From: Epiperipatus broadwayi
Taxonomy: Eukaryota; Onychophora; Udeonychophora; Euonychophora; Peripatidae
Assembly: GCA_028023455.1 (NCBI GenBank)
Contig: JAQFVV010000001.1
Span: 21,442,901-21,506,900 of the forward strand
DNA length: 64,000 nt
Direction: 5' to 3'
Shown here: piece after piece, positions 60,433-64,000 of the stretch
Numbering within the stretch: position 1 is the first letter of the stretch
How the letters are laid out: every line of letters begins with the position of its first letter
The notes under the pieces: model-generated
Told to the model about the DNA's origin: nothing
Seen by the model: the letters and a program-made list of their open reading frames with translations, nothing else
Database searches by the model: none
Program-made: the position numbers and the translations under genes

Positions 60433-63400
60433 CACTTCACTAAGATGATTTTTACTATGTGCAATTATACAATATTGTTCTATAAGTTTACATATTTTTA
60501 TATCTATATTTAAAAAGAGTTAAACTACCCTTATTATCATTACTATCTCCTATTTAACCATCATTACTATTACTGCCAATATAACTATTTTTATTAATTA
60601 AATAAGAAAACTTTAAGTAAAGATGGTCTAGTCAGATTTAATAGGCCTTGTTTTTTTAGATTATGGTTTCAAGTTTTGTTTTGTAGTGAAATGTTTAATC
60701 ACTTGCTGAATAAAATTCTTATTCCAACTTACATTCCAAAGCTATTCATTATTGATAGTACTGATTTAAATAATGATCACAATTAAAGGTTTCTAATATG
60801 CTAAACTTGTCTCTATCTCTATTTTCTTATGGTGAGTTTTATGTTCTTTATATACTCTGACATACTTCTGTATAAAAGATATATTAAAAAATTTAGAGCC
60901 AGAATTTTTTGACTATGTAATTATACAGGTAACTAATGTTATGAGAGTCTTATGATAACAAGACTGTACATGTTCAAAGCACTGTGTGTAATAAGAGCAA
61001 TTATCCCATAAGTTTAAATGTTTATTTTTTATTAATAGCCATGGTAACCTGTTATAACCGTTGTGCTGTTAGCTCTATTAATAAAATTTTCAATATTTTG
61101 TCTTCTATTAACAATGTAGAGAAAGAATGGGAGTGTATAACCGCAAATAATAATCATCACAAACTGGGTAACATGGGCACATATTTTATACTTGATTTCA
61201 TTTATTTATTTTATTTTATTGCTTTGGTAATGAGTAGCAGTAATCATAATTATCTGCTTAAGTAAACAAGAATTAAGTGTAGCTTCAAAAAATATGAAAA
61301 TAGTATACATTCAAAGAAGGAAATTGGATGAGTTTTCAAAGAAACAAAACTCTGAAATATATTGCTTATTATATGATAAAAGTATGGTTTTCATATGTAT
61401 ATATTTCTTTGGATGTGTTAATTTTTCTAAACTACTTACCACTGAAATTGTGAAACAATGTCATATTATTTAATTTATTGATGGCAATCTTGTTCTAAGG
61501 ACAATATACATTTTAATACTATTTTATATAATGTCTATTTTTGAGCATTCCTAGGTATTTTTAAGTATAACTGAAAAGCCAATATATAGTTTATTTAACA
61601 ATAATTTTAATATGAATTGTTAAACAAGACAGTGATTAACATGAATGATATAAAAACTAGAAAGAGATCACAATAACATAAAAATCTCATCTAAAGTATT
61701 CTAGCACTATCATAGGCGAAAGGGTCTCAAAAATAGCATTTAATATTTTTGATAGTATGTATTGTGTCTATATGAATAAATAACATACAACTACTAAATA
61801 ATAAGTTCTACTGAAATAGTGATCATATGATGTTTAGTGGTTTAACTTCTACTGAACTGGCCTTAATTTCTGGTTTGAGTCATCAGAAAATGATGGTGTT
61901 TTTTTATTAAAACAAGAGATGAATAAATACCTTAAATAAATATAACAAATGAAATCCTACTACAAGAAAAAATGTATTTAAAATGTGATAATAATTAAAC
62001 ATTTGTTTTTTTTAATATTAACAGAAATTTATAATAAGAACACAATACCTTAGAACAATTGTAAATCTTTAATTTTTGTATACACATTATGAATTCTAGT
62101 GCAGTTTCATATTTATAAAAGTGGATGTATTACAAAACATGGCACAGTGGACATTGCATGTTGTATTAGCCACAATATTAGCAAATGTACTATTATTAAT
62201 ATAAAAAAATAATCAGTAACAATATTGAAGTGAAAATAAAAATATTATCATGACTGACTTCTATTCAAAAAATATATATGAAAAAGTAGCCAATGATAGT
62301 CATTTCTATATGATTTTTGGGCTACATTTTGTGTACCCTGACATTAAGAAAAAGTTAAAAGACATAGGAATCTATTTTGAAGTTCATTTTATTTATCAAT
62401 AGTTGGAATGAACAAATTTCTTGTATTACTTATATCCTATGAAAACTTAAGCAACAAGAAAGACTGCAGAGGCTAACTTCAATACGTAATGAATTTTCAT
62501 TGATCAGTATAAACAAAAATATGTCTCCAAGCCAATCTATCAATTTCCATCTACTTAAGACTATCTGCAGAAAATTAAAACCAAGACATACAACCCAAAC
62601 AATATAGAACTTGGTGATTGTCATTTATAATAAAATGAAGACTCTAATAGAGCTACTTATTTACATATTTTTCCTAAGAATTTTTTAAAAAAATACTCCA
62701 GTTCTAGAAAACAATCAATTCTGAAACTTCAAAATAAATAATTCTAGCAGTAGTAAGATAAGAAATCTGAACCAATAACTAATCCTAAAACTGTTACAAA
62801 ATTAAATATAAATACTAAAGAGATAAGTATGATATCCTTACAATGATATTACTAACAACTACACATTTATTTATATTTACCATCATTTCTACTGATAAAA
62901 CATTCCTCATATATTTAGAAAAAGTTTCAAACATTACTTGTTATGTGATGCCTTTTTCTAAGTTAAATACTAATTTTTTTACCAAATGAAGATAGAAACA
63001 TCCTTCAAATATTCCACTTTGGTTCTAATGTCTTTCTTCAGTGACCTTTTATGGAGAATCAGAAATGAAAAGCTTGGCAATGATCTATGGAAGTTGAGCT
63101 GCAGAGTCTGTTATTCTATCACTGCATTAAACTACACAGTCTATGAGTACAAGTGTGTTTCTACTTGATGTTTTTAATGGAAATGATTAAAACTATATGA
63201 TGTGAATTTTTAACAGTTATTTAAATTTTGTATTTTATTATTGTGTCAGACATTGATTAATTTATAAGTGAAGTGACATAAATATAAACAATGAAATTTC
63301 TAAACGTTTGTTACTTTTTTTAAAAAATGGCACTGAAATCTAATAGTGCATGATGTATCTAGTATCATGCATTTTGACTGGGGTTTGAACGTGGGTACAA

Positions 63401-64000
63401 CTTCCAAATTTTTTTAATGGCAGAAATTCTTAATCAAGTTTGGATTTGTTTGTTTTTTCCGATAACAAAACTATATATATATTACCAATCTAGATAAGTC
63501 ATTCATTTATTATCAGTTAATGACTATCTAGCACTTAGTTAACAGATATAACCGGAAATGAAGCATATCACCATCACCACCCCCTCCCCCCTGCAGGAAG
63601 TTATTTACGACTGATTTTATTTTAACTCTATTCCAATGTTTATAACGATTAAACATGGAAAGTTCTAAAATTAAATAACTAAAATTTTATATTATTCTTC
63701 TAACATTTGTTATTATATTAGGTATTACATTACTTTTATAATTATCAATTTGATGTTTTGTTTGTTTTTTAATTCAATTATTATCCTCTAAAAAATTGTT
63801 TAATCCTTGATTTTATTTTAATTAAGCTGTAATTATTTGTTGTTGTTTTTTAGTATGGAACTGTTTAGCCTGTTAGTATAACAGTATTGTTATTATAAGT
63901 ATTTCGTTTTTCGTTACTATTTTTTATATTTAATTTTATTTCAAAAGTATCCAATTTTTTTTGTGTGTGTGTGTGAAATAGCTAAACCAGCAGCAATCTC
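60433..64000. other. AT-rich DNA, nothing recognised except a tiny repeat relic
   Basis: A short piece at about 61818-61842 (GTGATCATATGATGTTTAGT and GGTTT) matches an end of the foldback family. A (GT)n run lies at 63962-63976 and a C-rich tract at 63579-63594. Open frames 60984-61265 and 62986-63168 have no motif. Confidence 0.35.

Noticed and set aside
60984-61265. 93-residue frame with two hydrophobic segments
   Set aside because: In AT-rich DNA, T-rich codons readily create hydrophobic frames. No motif, start context or splice signal supports a gene.

Overview
This is a strongly AT-rich, microsatellite-rich eukaryotic window, almost certainly from an invertebrate animal. The evidence is four kinds of non-LTR or Penelope retroelement, a tRNA-derived SINE, foldback repeats, long (AAT)n and (TA)n tracts, and no operon-like gene packing. 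I cannot name the species. I see no convincing complete host gene; nearly every recognisable coding stretch belongs to a retrotransposon.

Layout. Positions 1-10.75 kb hold three head-to-tail copies of an L1/Tx1-like non-LTR element (ORF1 with a CCHC knuckle and an AT-hook-like motif; ORF2 with endonuclease, YMDD reverse transcriptase and a C-terminal zinc-binding motif). Long (AAT)n tails separate them. All are broken: copy 1 is old, copy 2 moderately decayed, copy 3 only a 3' end. Positions 10.75-16.2 kb are mostly unassigned AT-rich DNA with one GC-richer unidentified block (14.4-15.3 kb). At 16.18-18.44 kb a minus-strand RTE element is joined directly to a Penelope-like element (PLE) fragment. 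At 20.3-20.7 kb there is a foldback with 114-bp arms. Positions 21-38 kb are sparse: a (TA)n tract, old direct duplications, a possible LTR with TATA box and poly(A) signal (27.0-27.7 kb), a SINE with a 10-bp target duplication (33.1 kb), and a possible two-exon gene remnant (36.1-37.1 kb).

Positions 38.5-61 kb are the richest part. They contain a decayed RTE (38.5-41.1 kb), a nearly intact RTE (49.07-52.35 kb), an RTE 3' fragment (54 kb), and an L1-like 3' fragment (55.1-56.5 kb). A near-perfect PLE palindrome (46.08-47.49 kb, arms about 703 bp) carries two head-to-head GIY-YIG endonuclease ORFs. It has inserted into one arm of an older palindromic array of an approximately 295-bp repeat. 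A foldback repeat family is also scattered from 41.7 to 60.4 kb.

The most interesting signal is in that foldback family. Five copies carry what reads as a type I hammerhead ribozyme: catalytic core CTGAYGA, then GAAA, a minimal stem III, a GUC cleavage triplet, and a 6-7 bp stem I that shows a compensatory G-C/A-U change between copies. The PLE 3' region has a degenerate version of the same layout. This suggests a hammerhead-bearing, non-autonomous (retrozyme-like) family related to or mobilised by PLEs. That link is inference and needs folding, self-cleavage and family-wide alignment tests.
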